64,000 nucleotides of DNA from Vespula vulgaris. Its lineage: Eukaryota > Arthropoda > Insecta > Hymenoptera > Vespidae. Position numbers and translations under genes: made by a program. The notes beneath the pieces were generated by a model. That model saw only the letters and a program-made list of their open reading frames with translations, was not told the origin of the DNA and did not search any database. How positions within the stretch are numbered: the stretch's first letter is position 1; the number at the start of each line of letters is the position of its first letter. This document shows positions 38,182 through 50,462 of the stretch, piece after piece. Location: positions 1,234,001 to 1,298,000 of the forward strand of contig NC_066603.1 in NCBI RefSeq assembly GCF_905475345.1, read 5' to 3'.

Positions 38182-38874
38182 GTTATTCATTTTATTTTTT
38201 TCTTTCATGTAATTAATTATCGACAATCTACGTACAATATCGTCGCTCGATACTATATGCAATATGTAAAATATATAGTATATCTTTTCTTCATTTTCTT
38301 TCGTTCGTTAGAAAAAGAAAAATCGTCGTTAGAAAATATTATACCATGACAGATCGGTGGGTGCGATCGCAATATTAAAAATCGCTCTCGTTTTATTTGT
38401 TTATTACTTTTTCCCCCCCTTTGTTTTTTTTCTCTGTTTTTTTTCTTTTTTTTTATGAATCTTCCGCAACGTCTTTCTCCTCCTCACCCTCAGCAACATC
38501 TTCAATCGTGATTTAATTTATGGCACTAAAGGTCAGCTTTTACAATAGCGAAATGAAAGAATCAGATTTATTATCGTATTTCTTTTAATTTGTTTAAAAA
38601 TCGTATTATCTATTGCTGGATAAAAGGTTCATGTTTCTGTTCCTCTCTATGTATGTGTAACGTGTGTGTATGTGTATTCTTCTGTGTATACATTTTGTGC
38701 ATATGCAATGAAACAGCTGTACACTTCGGTGGAATGAGCCTAAGATTATTTCATTTTTCGTTTTTGCAACTTCACTTTTTAACTTGAAACGTGTAACTCC
38801 GTTTATAATATTATTTATTATTTATTGGTATTACGTTAATAATCAAACGTCTTTTGATAATTCATTATGTATGT

Positions 38875-38880
38875 ATATAC

Positions 38881-38933
<53 letters not shown>
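38875..38933. repeat. (TA)n microsatellite
   Basis: Almost pure TA run, interrupted once by TACA. Confidence 0.9.
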
Positions 38934-38936
<3 letters not shown>

Positions 38937-39741
38937 TCTACATGAATCAGTGTGATTATGAGAATAGATTAAAGCATATATTTTTCTAAAGATTCTTTTC
39001 ATTATAATTTAGATCTATATAATCGAATTATTGAATTTTTGCTGACTTATTCGCTCTCTTTTAGGCCACTGTTATAATATATGCTTTAATTATCTACTAT
39101 TATCTTTGCACTCCAATTTATTCACTTTTTCTTACTTCTTGTTATCACATATGTTTCTTAGAAATTAGGATTGCAGTGCTCTTTATAATTTAATATCAAA
39201 TGTGCGGTAATATATATAGCGTTAGAGAGAGAGATCGCGTGTTAAAATCAAAGATTTTCATAAAGATATAAAAAGCAAACAAAAAAACTAAAAATAAGAA
39301 AATAATAAAAAGAAATCTTTTTTGTTAACATTACACTCTAAGGCCGATAATATCGAATGGTACATTCTGTCGAATATTTTTCATATTCAAAAGTAATTAA
39401 ATAGTTATTAATTGTTAGGCCAGGCTAGGATCTATTGAGATCGTTAATTCAGATAAAACATTTCTTTTTTTTTTTTTTTTTCTTATAAAAATCGGCCTAA
39501 GTAATATTTAATATATGACAATTGGAGTGTACACGTGTGTAAACGAGCCTATAATTAATTAATTTTATTTAGCACCGGAACTCTACCGAAGTATACAACA
39601 AAGACATTTATTTATTAAACTATTTTTTATAATCCGAGCTCATCCGTTTCTCTTATTACATACATTCTAATAATCTGGATACTCGGAAAAGGCTTGGCAA
39701 TTAGAAACAATTATAAGATGTTCGATATTTTTCCAAATCGC

Positions 39742-39813
39742 TCATCATTATTATCATTATTATCATCGTCATCATTATCATCATCATCATCGTCATCATC
39801 ATCGTCATCATCA
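39742..39813. repeat. (ATC)n-type trinucleotide repeat
   Basis: CATCAT units are mixed with CGTCAT and TATTAT. This is one of several CAT/CGT trinucleotide arrays in the interval. Confidence 0.9.
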
Positions 39814-40067
39814 TATTTTATCTTGAGATGTATTGCGATAAAAAAAGAATGTAAGCGGATTTCTGTATAGCAAGTTAGCATTTTGTACTATTTTTTTTCT
39901 TTTTCTTTTCTTTTTTTAATTATTTTTATTTAATTTCTTTTCTTTTTGTTTTTTTGTTTTTTCTTCTTTTGTTATTTTATTTTATTTATTTTTTTTTAAT
40001 TTTTCCCAAAACTGCTGCTCGTTTTTCCTCAAAGACCCCTTGTTTAGACACATTCTTTCGAATTAGA

Positions 40068-40111
40068 TCATCGTCATCGTCGTCATCGTCGTCATTATCG
40101 TCGTCGTCGTC
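40068..40111. repeat. (CGT)n-type trinucleotide repeat
   Basis: Mixed ATCGTC and GTCGTC units. Confidence 0.85.
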
Positions 40112-40431
40112 TGATCACAGCGATTACTATATTGTCACATCACGACATTCATTATGTGCAGAAAGAGCTTCGAACAATTTTTCTATATTCGAAGTACGTA
40201 CATACATATGTACATAGATAGATACATACATACATATACATTTATACATATGTATATATGTACGTAGAAAAAGAACATTCTTTGTTTCAATTGATCTATT
40301 ATTTATCTATCATCGGTCGTCTATCTTAAAAGACAAAGAATTTGATAATGGCAGTTTGACCAATCGAAGCCATAAAACGCACTCGAGTTTACCATAGAAA
40401 AATTTCGCCGTTTTTCTCGCCTATACAGAGT

Positions 40432-40432
40432 C

Positions 40433-40470
<38 letters not shown>
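40432..40470. repeat. (CAA)n microsatellite
   Basis: Thirteen uninterrupted CAA units. Confidence 0.95.
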
Positions 40471-40473
<3 letters not shown>

Positions 40474-41536
40474 AATCAAAATAATTTAAAAAAAAATGAA
40501 AAGAAAGAAGTTACATATTCGGACTTTTCAATAAATATTTCTCCTTAGACTCGTTACATGGAATTATTATATATTATAACGTTCGAATATTATCGAAAAC
40601 GATTCTTATATTTATTCTTCTCTTCTGATACTTTTACAGAAAATTCATAGTGTTATTTATTTATTTATTTTTTTCTTCTTTTTGCTTTTTTACGTGTGTA
40701 TGTTGCGTGCATTTGTGTACGTGAACCTCGGTGAAAATACATATCGACTCGACGATGTATCCCAATACAACAATTCTTAAGAGGCTAATATAATCGATTG
40801 ATAGTAATCGAACATAGAGGAGAACATTATTCGCATATCGTTATTGCAATTAACTTTTATCCGCGATACAAAAGGCAATGTCATCTTAAAATCGTAATGA
40901 TTCTCTATTGAAAAAAAGAGAGAAGCCTACGATGATGGAAACTTCAACTTGTCGAAAATCACAAAATGCTTTTTTTGCTTGTATGTATATTTGCATGTAT
41001 GCATAGATGCATGTATGTATGTATGTATGTACCTATGTATATTGTGTAACAGAGCTAAACGCGTTTTCAATTTACGATTCAACGAAAAATAATTCATTAT
41101 GTGTGCTTTAGTTTTTTCTTTGTTCGTTCTCTTTTCTTTCCCATTTTTCTCTTTCTGTTGTGAGTTACAGCGGCACTGTTGATTCTTAAAAAAAAAAAAG
41201 GAAAAAAAAAGAGAAAAGAGAAAACCACATGAATGGGGACAGCTGACTTACGCGCAAATTAGCTTAAATTTGGCTTCTAACTCGCTAACTGCCATGCTTG
41301 CCCATACACAGTTATATATATGTTTGTGAGTGTATATTTATACACGTGATACGTGTGTCATGTATGAAATCTCTAAAGATGTACATACATATAAACATAG
41401 TCGTAGAATGTGTAGGACTTTACAAAAGTAAAATGATCGTCTCAATTATAATGATATGCAAGAATTTTATTCGTTTATTATTGACGTAACTAAATCGTAA
41501 GAATTTGATATAATAAAATAAATAAAATAATAAAAG

Positions 41537-41584
41537 GAGAGAGCGAGAGAGAGAGAGAGAGGGGGGGGGAGAGAGAGAGAGAGA
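41537..41584. repeat. (GA)n microsatellite with a G9 interruption
   Basis: A GA run is split by a G homopolymer near 41,561-41,569. Confidence 0.9.
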
Positions 41585-41905
41585 AATAAAAAGAAAACAC
41601 GAAATAAATAAAATAAAATAAAATAAAATAATATGAAAGAGAAACACATTTCTATATAAATTGCATAGAATGGCAGTGAACGCGTTAATAATGTATATAA
41701 TATCGTTAAGACTTCTGAAATGGGTCTTTGGTTCTGTAGCAATGTGCTACGTCACTTTCAAAAAGAAGCACTGCATCCACTTATGAGATGGAAGCAAAAT
41801 AAATTTGGGCAAGGAAACAACATGCTACAATACTTAATATCATTTGAAAACTCTTCCTTCGAAGGTTCATCTCCTTGTTACATTTGTACATGTCAAATGA
41901 GCCTC

Positions 41906-42006
41906 GATCATCATCATTATCATTATCATCGTCTTCATTATCATCATTATCATTATCATTATCATCATCATTATCATCATCGTCATCATCATCATCATCG
42001 TCATCG

Positions 42007-42094
<88 letters not shown>

Positions 42095-42150
42095 AATTAT
42101 TATCATTATCATCATCATCATCATCAGTATCAGTATCATCATCATTATCA
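41906..42150. repeat. (ATC)n array, ~245 bp
   Basis: Long CAT/ATC array with TTATCA and CGTCAT interruptions at the edges and a nearly pure centre. Frames encode poly-His, poly-Ser, poly-Asp and poly-Met, which marks them as artefacts. Confidence 0.95.
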
Positions 42151-43221
42151 CGCTTATGTAATGTAAGAGCGTTCTCAGCGATAGGATGCACGAGACAAAA
42201 AGTGAAAATGAGAAATCGTGAAATTGTATTTATATGATGTTCCATTAAGCAAATTTAAGCAATTCCAAAAAGAAAAAAGAAAAGAAAAAGAAAACAATGT
42301 TTTATTGTATCGTGCTTTCGCAAATTCCTTAATGACTTCTAGAGATATCGCAATTTATATTATATTATGTTATATTTTCATTTAGGTTTTCTCATTTCTT
42401 ATGAATGATGCTTAAATGTTAAGTTGAGAAAATAATTCTTTTTCTTCTTCATCTTCTTCTTTTTCTTATTCTTCTTCTTCTTCTTCCATATTTTTTCTTT
42501 TTTTTTTTATATATATATAACAAGCAAAGTGTGTGTCGTTACACAAGCCGTTTCGTTGATATAAATGCACACCATCACTTTCAGAAGTTTTCATACGAAA
42601 CGATAGAAGAGAATAATTAATTGATAAACGTGCAAACATTATTCTCTATTTCATATATTATTTAGAAGATAAGTAACTTTTCATTTTGCAAAATAATATC
42701 CAGAATGTGTGTGATATAACGTGAAACGTTAAGATTTAAGCTATTGCACCTAGACAAGAGACGTACCTCTTTATTCAAACAGTTTTTCATTTTATATGCG
42801 CGTCCAATGTATTATCTCTTTGTACCTCTGGCAGTAATCGGAAAGATAGCGTGCATCGATGTCAACGCAACAACCTCTATATTAAAACTTGTCTCTTCAC
42901 ATAAATATTTTTCATATCCTTAAGTCTTTTTTTATTTTTTTAATTTTTTTAATTTTTATCTTTATTTTTATTTTTTTCATCTTTTATTTTATGGATCAAT
43001 GGTTCCAGCAGAGATATCCAATGATTTAATCAGCACCCGATATTTTCTTTTTTGTCCTTTTTTTAATTTGCTTTTTGTTTGTGTTCTTTTAAAGTATGTG
43101 CTTTCTCGTTAGAACGCGAATCGAGAGAATCATACAAGAGTGTAAAGAAGAAAATATTACAAATTTTTAACCTCAGAGAACCATCGTATTATTAATCTTT
43201 CTTTCTTTCTCTTTTTCCCTT

Positions 43222-43227
43222 TTTATT
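43222..43227 (-). terminator. Candidate poly(A) signal of sol
   Basis: The minus strand reads AATAAA about 375 bases after the sol stop codon. Other minus-strand hexamers exist further down (about 42,970), so this is one plausible 3' end. Confidence 0.35.
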
Positions 43228-43600
43228 CTTACTTGTATTTTTTTTACGTTTTTTTTTCTTTTTTCTTTTCCTTTTTTTTTAATTATTGTATCCTGTCCTT
43301 TGCGCTGAGCGTATTGCAACTCTAAGAATTTTCGTGAAGTACCGTCGATTAGAAAGCACGAAAAGTATCATTTTTAATTACTTTGGGATGATGTACTATG
43401 CATTGCAATCTTCCTACGTTGTTTTAGTTTCTTTTTTCTTTTTTTTTTTTCTTTACGTTGTTTTCAGTCGAAATCTTTCAACTTTTTTGCTATTATAATA
43501 AAAAATTTTCGAACAATATCGGCACTTTTTTACTGTTTCTTTTTTTTCTTAAACGTCGCCCCTGTGTGTTCAACGAAAGTCAGTCGTAACACGTAAATTT

Positions 43601-46600
43601 TCACGTGATTAAACGAGGACTGTGTAAACCTTCGACCTGAGTATCTATTTGAGGATGATGTTGGGTATCGGGTGGTCCCCAATCGTGCAAATTTCCACTG
43701 TTCGCTAGTCGGTGAGTGAGTCGATGTGCTATTGAAAAACCTCCGCTACCTTCCAATTGCGTTAGGACTATGATAACTTGTCTGGAAAAAGGAGTATCGT
43801 AAGGATAGCAATTTCATAATAATATAACGAGTAAAACGTACCTGTGAAGTGGGGGAACACTATCGGCAGTTCTGAGCTGTCCTCTTGTGGACACAACGTT
43901 ATAGCTTTCATGGCAGTCACATTTTACGTGTATCCATTTATTAACATGACGATTTTCCACCATTACCACCAAACCAGCCCATCCTTTGGTTAAATAATAC
44001 GCCGTCATACCTTCTCTTCCCTAGAAAGATATTTCCCTTTTAATTTCGGTCGATATTATAGAATTCAAATCGATAATAAATCAACAAAGTTTCTTTTTAC
44101 CTCGTGTCGCTGTCCTTTCGCCAACGTTAAACTTATAATCGCATCGGCCAATACGAACGCAGGAGGAGATATTTGTTCTACCAGAAGTCTCTTAGAGCTA
44201 TGTATTGCGAGGACATACTCCGGATAGCTGGATGTATCCTCCATACCGGTATGCCAATGATTAAATGCCAAACATACGACTATATACAAGTCCCTTTCTA
44301 ACATTTTGTGACATCCAACGAATCCTCGTACCTGCCGCTTACTATGCTCTACCAATCTCCCCACTTCTGGTGCTGCTGGTGACCGCGTGCGAAATACAAC
44401 CACACATAGATCTAACTGAGAACGTTGTGACTTTTCAGAATTCCTACGTATTTTTCAAACAAACAAATTCTTAAGGTCTTACTTTTACTCGACCGTCAAG
44501 TTAATAGAAACATGCATACCTTTGACCCTCTTGGAATAGTGTGAACTCAGTCTCAGTTGGTTCTAATACTGTTAACAATACGCACGATAAATGCCTAAGA
44601 GATGATAAAGGCGGTAGCGTACCACGTAATCTAACTTCGCTCCAACCAACTCTCGTCTTGCATATATCTATGCAATCGAAATATTTTAACACGTCGTCAA
44701 AGGAAATCCAAAACACGCCGTCCGAAGCACCGTGTGGCATTAACATTTCTCGTAATTGCGGAGTCCATATAGGACTATCGTCGGACCAATCTCCTTTCCA
44801 GCTGTAATGACCCCAGGGATTTCGTAGTCTCAACAAACGTATTCCCTGAAAAGAGATATTCCGTTGTAGTTCGATCGTATCGTCGAACGTGATTACGACG
44901 TTTTGTTGTAACTCACCTGAACGTCGCGTACGTCGAGAACGGAATACGCGTGCCTGGAACAATTGTTAAAGTTTTAAAAGTTCGTAGAACGTATTAGTTT
45001 TGTTGGAATCGATTAAATTTCGAGTCTACCTTGGTCTTAAACCTTTTCTTTGATACTCTTCTTCGTCGACTTTCATATTACCACCACCACAGCTAGCACC
45101 CATCAGAAACATAGCTTGTCTCGATGACAAAAGTTGTGCCCAAATTAAATCCTTATCAAGTTCATCTTCGCTTGGTAATGCAGAAGGCTGCAAAGGTACG
45201 CTTTCGCACGGTGCGCCGGTTAACGTAGCTAAACCTTCAATAGCTCTACCCGATACCAAAGCTTCGTAACAACCATGAATTTTAGCAACGGCCTTTTCGA
45301 TCAATGGTACCCAAAGTTGTTTTCTTTTTGCCTGTGAATATACTAAGTGACCTCTTTTGTCACAAGGCAAGAGATCATCGACCAATACCGTTGTCCATTT
45401 TCCATCTTTACACAGTCTAACTTGATAAGCCCCTTCGGGACACGTTTCTCTCATCACGAGAACCCTTCTTACGAGTTCGTCGCTTTCTGCCAATACGGCC
45501 AATGCTGAAAGTAACCAGCAATTTCCTAAAACTCCTTGCGAAATATCTGAGGGCAACGGTGTTCTAAAAACAGCCCATGGCAGTTTAGAGTCGACGCTCG
45601 AGTCAACGTTAATTTGATGAGGTCTTCTCCATTGAACTACGTGATTATCTTTCGTATCCGCGGGATTATAGTACAAAGATTTTGGAGCTGGTGGAAATGA
45701 ATCGTCGACGAAGGGCTCGTTCGTCTTAAGGGAAAAAGAAAAAAGAGGAAGTGTAGTTAGTCGATCGTCATAAAGAAAAGTATCGCGCGGTTTTAATTTA
45801 GTTCAACGTTCTATTACCTCTTTACAATAACGTACTATACGCTCCCATTTTTCTAGTGCTTCTCTTTCCTCCAATTGTCTTAAATTTTCCATTACCACAC
45901 TTTCCTGACGTTGCATCGTAAGTGTACTAGTACCAGCCTCGATAAGTCTAGGTCTATCCCCTGATGCTTCGGATAAGGTCTTCGAGCTTTGGCACATTTC
46001 GCAAGTTCTGTTTGTACTCTTATTTTCATAAGTACACAGCTTACATTGCCACTGTAACGAGCAAGAAAAGAAAAAGACTATGTGACGTTATCACAGGGAG
46101 AAGGAGCATAAATAGAAAAAGGTTCTTACTTGAGTATGACTCGGATCTTTGGATCTTGAATGTCTTTTGTCAGCTATCGAGGAACCGTTCCTTCGTACGG
46201 AATTTTTATATTTTTGAGCAACAACTTTTGAATTTGCTGGTTGACAAAGTCTTGGACTTGGACTTCTTTGTCCTTGAATTCTATTGTCCTTGGGCACTTC
46301 TAAAAAGTCTGCTAACGTCTTACAGGCATTACAAGTTTGTGCTGATAGCGGATTCCTTAATGTACACGAGGGGCATACCCAACTCTCCCCTTTTCTTAAT
46401 GTAGCATCCTCCAAGTGCATTATGCTTTTAAGTTTGGAGCCACCACACGCTTCGCACGTAGTTCGCGAAGCAGCGTTAAGTAATGTACACTTCTTACAAG
46501 TCCAAACCGGAGAAGGAGGAGGATCCAACTGATCGTCCAAATCAGACTCTGCTGTAGCCAAGGTAGCCGATTTTGGTGGGATATATCTGACACTGTCTCG

Positions 46601-48947
46601 TGACACTATAATAGGAGACTGCACTCGCATAGGACAACTAGCTCCATCCTTAGTCACAGTTATTAAACTAGGTTGCGTGAGAGAAGGTGGTGATCTAGGG
46701 GAACCGCAAATATCGCAAGCCACAGACCACAGAGGATTGTAGGCATAAGAACACTTTTGACACGTCCACATACGTTTTAAAGGACTCACACTGGCTACAT
46801 CACTAACAGGGCTGGTAGCTTCGCTATGTGCCTTGGTGGCTAGTAAACCTAATTTGCTGCTTTGCTTCTTTGGCAATGGTGGTGGAACATCAGGCTCGCT
46901 GATACCTATATAAGAATACTTTGGTTTTGAGGTGAAACCAATGGAATGTGGAGGTACCGCCGGTGGTTCTTCGTCGTTTAGACTCCTACGATTTATGGTC
47001 TTCCTCTGAGTCACATTTGTAATAGAATTGACATCAGAGAAAGATCGTCTATAAGACAGTGGACCTGCCGAGGACAACGCGCGTGTCTCCCAAGCAGGAA
47101 CACTGATAACAACACCACTGCACGGTGCTGGGCTTCTAGGTGCTTCGCACGCTTCGCATTGCTCCAATCCCGGTGCGTTATCGAGCGTACAATTATCGCA
47201 ACTCCACAAGGCATCGTCCTGATGTGCTTCGGATACTACTAAGCTGGTGGGTCTTTGAATAACGAGTTCAGAGAGCTTTTGTACGACGGAGCCATTAGAC
47301 AAAGAACGACTCACTTTGGATTTAACTCTTTCATACATAGAAGGACTGTGACGCTTAGGAGAACGTTGAGAACTTTCCGCATTATCCGAGTAGGGAAGCG
47401 ACGTTGGATCCATCGTTTCGAGCGTAGGTAATGTCCACTCCTCGCGTACGTTTCTTCCTCTTTCACTGCGACTTATACTTGTCAATTGTGCCATACCTAT
47501 CCAGTCAAAATAATGATTATAATCTAATCATCTTATGTCGTATACATAACATCACAAATATACGAGCTCTTTAATACAAATTACCTTTGTTATAAACTCT
47601 CTTGGCATTAGAAGGAGTATACGTTATACTATAGCCAGCATCCAAATTTTTGGTCAGACGTCCGAATACTGCATTTTTTAACAATTTTACATTAGGTTCT
47701 TGTTTGGTTTTACACTGATTAAGTTTTTTTCCCTTCCTCGCTCCTATCTGTCTTTCATCAAGCTGGGCTATAGAAAAACTAGCATCACAGGCTGCACAAA
47801 CCAATGTGGAGCTACAACTGTTGTCCAACAAACAACGAATGCAGGTCCACCGTGTCACTAGGGAAGGTACAGAAGTGGATCGTTTAAGCGGCTCTTTGTC
47901 ACAGATATTCCCACTCCACGAACTATAACGTAGTCTCTTCTTAAGAACATTGGATACAGACGAATCCTTATCAATGCTAGAAAGCAAATACAAAGAAAAT
48001 ATCTATTAACATTGACAAATAATAGAGAAACGTTTATTAAGAGAGCTTTAAAAAAAAAAAGAAAAAAAAAACAAATAACATAACACGTTGTCTAAATGAT
48101 ATGACAGTGTGCAAACAATGTGCCAAGACAAACATAACGGAATAAAATGTCATAGGTACAATGAATTATGTTATTCCTATGACAAAGATATAACTGATAA
48201 AATATATCTTCCAATATATAAATTCATTTGAAAAGCTTGGCACCTTTTCACCAGGATCATAACAAGGAATGATTCTTGTTCTTGTTCTCTCCGCTATACA
48301 AACATAAACAGGATACTGCGTGCAATGACCAAGGAAGGAGCTTTCATCGAGATAGTTGAACCGGATGGAAGGATGGCAAACAAAGAATAGGGAAAAAGAG
48401 AAGAGGAGATGGTGGGTGAGGGGACGAGATCTCCTCACCGTTGAAAAAACCGTAGTGCGAGGGATTCGGTGGGCTCGCGGATGGTAATCGTATCCTCGTG
48501 GACGTCAACCTGTGGATGGTTTTCGGTGGTATTGTTACCGAGCCTATGAAAATTGAGCCTTGGTGGTGGCGTCGGTGGTAACGATCCCGACGACGACGAC
48601 GACGACGAAGACGACGACGATGACGACGACGACGATGACGAAGACGACGACGACGACGACGAAGAAGAAGAAGAAGAAACACCTTCCTCTTCGTCGGGTT
48701 CTCCCCCCTCCTCCCCTTCCTCCTCCTCCTCCGCGTCTTTCCCCTCTTTCCTACGACGTAACTGTCTCATCCGGCGCGGAGGAGGTTCCCCGCGCTTTGC
48801 GCTCAACTCTCGGCTGAGTCTAGTCGCCCTCTCGTCATCGCTCCTGATTCGTGCCAGGCCGCACCTGGCGCATCGCGCGCTCTCCGTTGGATTTATCAGA
48901 GCGCACTCCGAGCAATGCCATTGCAACACCGATGCGATCGAGCCCAT
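43601..48947 (-). CDS. sol: Small optic lobes protein / calpain-15, 10 exons
   Basis: Exons on the minus strand are 48,947-48,439, 47,976-47,585, 47,496-46,130, 46,051-45,818, 45,724-45,030, 44,953-44,917, 44,845-44,520, 44,443-44,101, 44,020-43,842 and 43,781-43,601; all joins keep frame, giving 1,420 codons. The start MGSIASVLQW begins the first zinc finger, as in fly Sol. Seven RanBP2-type W-x-C-x2-C...N...C-x2-C fingers begin near residues 10, 213, 398, 543, 632, 673 and 757. The calpain protease domain follows, with Cys903 in QGVLGNCWLLSA, His1067 in RHAYSVLDVRDVQ and Asn1087 in RLRNPWG, so the triad is intact. Residues from about 1190 form the C-terminal region typical of this calpain subfamily. 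The family is a cytosolic cysteine protease; the fingers in this family bind ubiquitin, and the gene is needed for optic-lobe development in flies. Residues 91-120 are 30 serines. The 37-bp exon 6 carrying the catalytic His is easily missed by gene finders. Confidence 0.95.
48588..48677 (-). repeat. Poly-serine trinucleotide repeat inside sol exon 1
   Basis: Thirty consecutive TCN serine codons (TCG, TCT and TCA mixed) encode residues 91-120, between the first zinc finger with its basic/acidic stretch and a proline-rich segment. On the plus strand it reads as GAC/GAA repeats, and the plus-strand poly-Asp frame is a shadow. Length polymorphism is likely. Confidence 0.85.
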
Positions 48948-49090
48948 TCTCCACGCGTAGTCATGGCTCCTTCGGTCACAGGATCACCGACTCTCTTGGC
49001 AGTCACGATCCCCCCTTTCTTTTCTCTTTTCTCTTTCCTCTTTCTCTCCCTCTCGCTCTCTCTCTCTCTTTCTATCTATCTTTTCTTCTA

Positions 49091-49129
<39 letters not shown>

Positions 49130-50351
49130 TTCTTTCTTTCCCTTCTCTATAAAGAACCCCCTTCGAAAAGAGCACCACGGCCGGTGCCAAAAAACACCTC
49201 TTTCTCTCTCGAAAGCGAACTAGGATCAGCAATACCGAGAGCCGAGGAACCGAGCGAACGTCGCCCTCGGCCACGGCGGTAGCTCGCCGTTCTTTGTCAT
49301 ATGTTTCTGGCCGGCCATCTTGTTCGTTCCCTCTCTCTCTTTCTTTCTCTCTTTCTTTACACTATCATCTATTTCTTCTCTCTCTCTCTCTCTCTCTTTC
49401 TCTTCCGCGCGCACGGAAATCACAACACACTCGTCTCTTTCTTTCTTTCTTCCTTTCTCTCTCTCTCTCTCTATCTGTCTGTCTTCTGTTTTTCCTTTTT
49501 CTGTTTTCTTCGTTCCACTCGATCCCTCCCTCACTCTCTTTCCCTCTCTCCATTTCCCTCAAAATACTTCATTTTCGTTTTCGTCATCTTCCTTCTCATT
49601 TTTTTTCCCTCTTTCTTCCTCTTCTCCTTCTTTTTCTTCTCCAACACCAGTGTTCGATCAACGTCCAACCCTTCTCCTTTCTATTTCTCCTTATCACAGG
49701 ACACTGGAAATGACAATGACGCTCTTCGTTGTCCGCACGCACTTTGTTTATGCTTCGACGAGCGCCCCACCGACTAGATAGATCAATCGTTTGGAAAGGT
49801 TGATAGACAGAAGGAGAGAGAGAGAGAGACGTAGTAACACAGAACACGTCGAGTCTACTTCACTTGAGTTCTCTGCGTGTTGATCGTTCTCTACGTATTG
49901 CAACTTGCAACGCAGGGACGTAATATTAACGGCGCACGTTAGGACCTATCGTAGGTTATAATCGACGAATTTTCGGTGATTCAAAGGAACAAAAGAAAAA
50001 AGAAGAAAGCGTTCTACTTTGAAAAATGTTCTAGAATAGAAGAGAAATAATAGAATATTTTGTTTCGAATAAATACGAAATAAATAAATATCGTTTTAGA
50101 CTTCGATCTTAATCGTAACGTTACGTAAACAAAATAAGAAGTATAGTTACAAGTATTATCAAAGCGATATTAATTTTAGGTTAATCGAATAATAGAGAAA
50201 TGTTAAAGAGTATGTCATTTACGTCATTAACAATCGCCCGACAAGATACGCTACTGTATTGCGTTGCATAGGAATAGTGGCGACATCTATTAAGCAAGAA
50301 TCGGAATTGACTTTTGCTTGTAAGATAGCCGTAAGCACCTCACATCATCAA
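48948..50351. other. Upstream region of sol with CT-rich tracts
   Basis: No coding exon was recognised. Pyrimidine-rich (CT)n tracts fill about 49,030-49,640, with a GC-richer patch near 49,170-49,320. This is where the sol 5' UTR and promoter should lie, but no start site can be pinned. Plus-strand poly-Ser/Leu and minus-strand Arg/Glu frames here come from the CT repeats. Confidence 0.5.
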
Positions 50352-50424
50352 GTCCCTGTGGCGCAGAGGATAGCGCGTTGGACTTCTAATCCAAAGGTCG
50401 TGGGTTCGATCCCCACCAGGGATG
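50352..50424 (+). tRNA. tRNA-Arg (anticodon TCT)
   Basis: A 73-nt cloverleaf without an intron: acceptor GTCCCTG with CAGGGAT (one G-T pair at the end), D stem GCGC/GCGC, anticodon stem TTGGA/TCCAA around the loop CTTCTAA (anticodon TCT), variable loop AGGTC, T stem GTGGG/CCCAC with TTCGATC loop, and discriminator G. It decodes AGA. No CCA is encoded, as expected in eukaryotes. Internal A and B boxes are intact, so it should be transcribed by RNA polymerase III. Confidence 0.96.
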
Positions 50425-50453
50425 TCGGCGGTGGGTTACCACTCTTCCGCCAA

Positions 50454-50462
50454 TTTTTTTTT
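50454..50462 (+). terminator. RNA polymerase III T-run terminator
   Basis: Nine Ts begin 30 bases after the tRNA-Arg 3' end, the first T run long enough to stop polymerase III. Confidence 0.8.

Noticed and set aside
41781..42245. Poly-Asp, poly-His, poly-Ser and poly-Met frames
   Set aside because: Translation of the (ATC)n array in different frames.
48553..48960. Plus-strand poly-Asp frame opposite sol exon 1
   Set aside because: It is the antisense of the poly-Ser tract and first zinc finger; the minus-strand frame has the conserved Sol N-terminus.
48984..49777. Long Ser/Leu-rich plus-strand and Arg/Glu-rich minus-strand frames
   Set aside because: They are products of (CT)n tracts; no domain or splice structure supports them.
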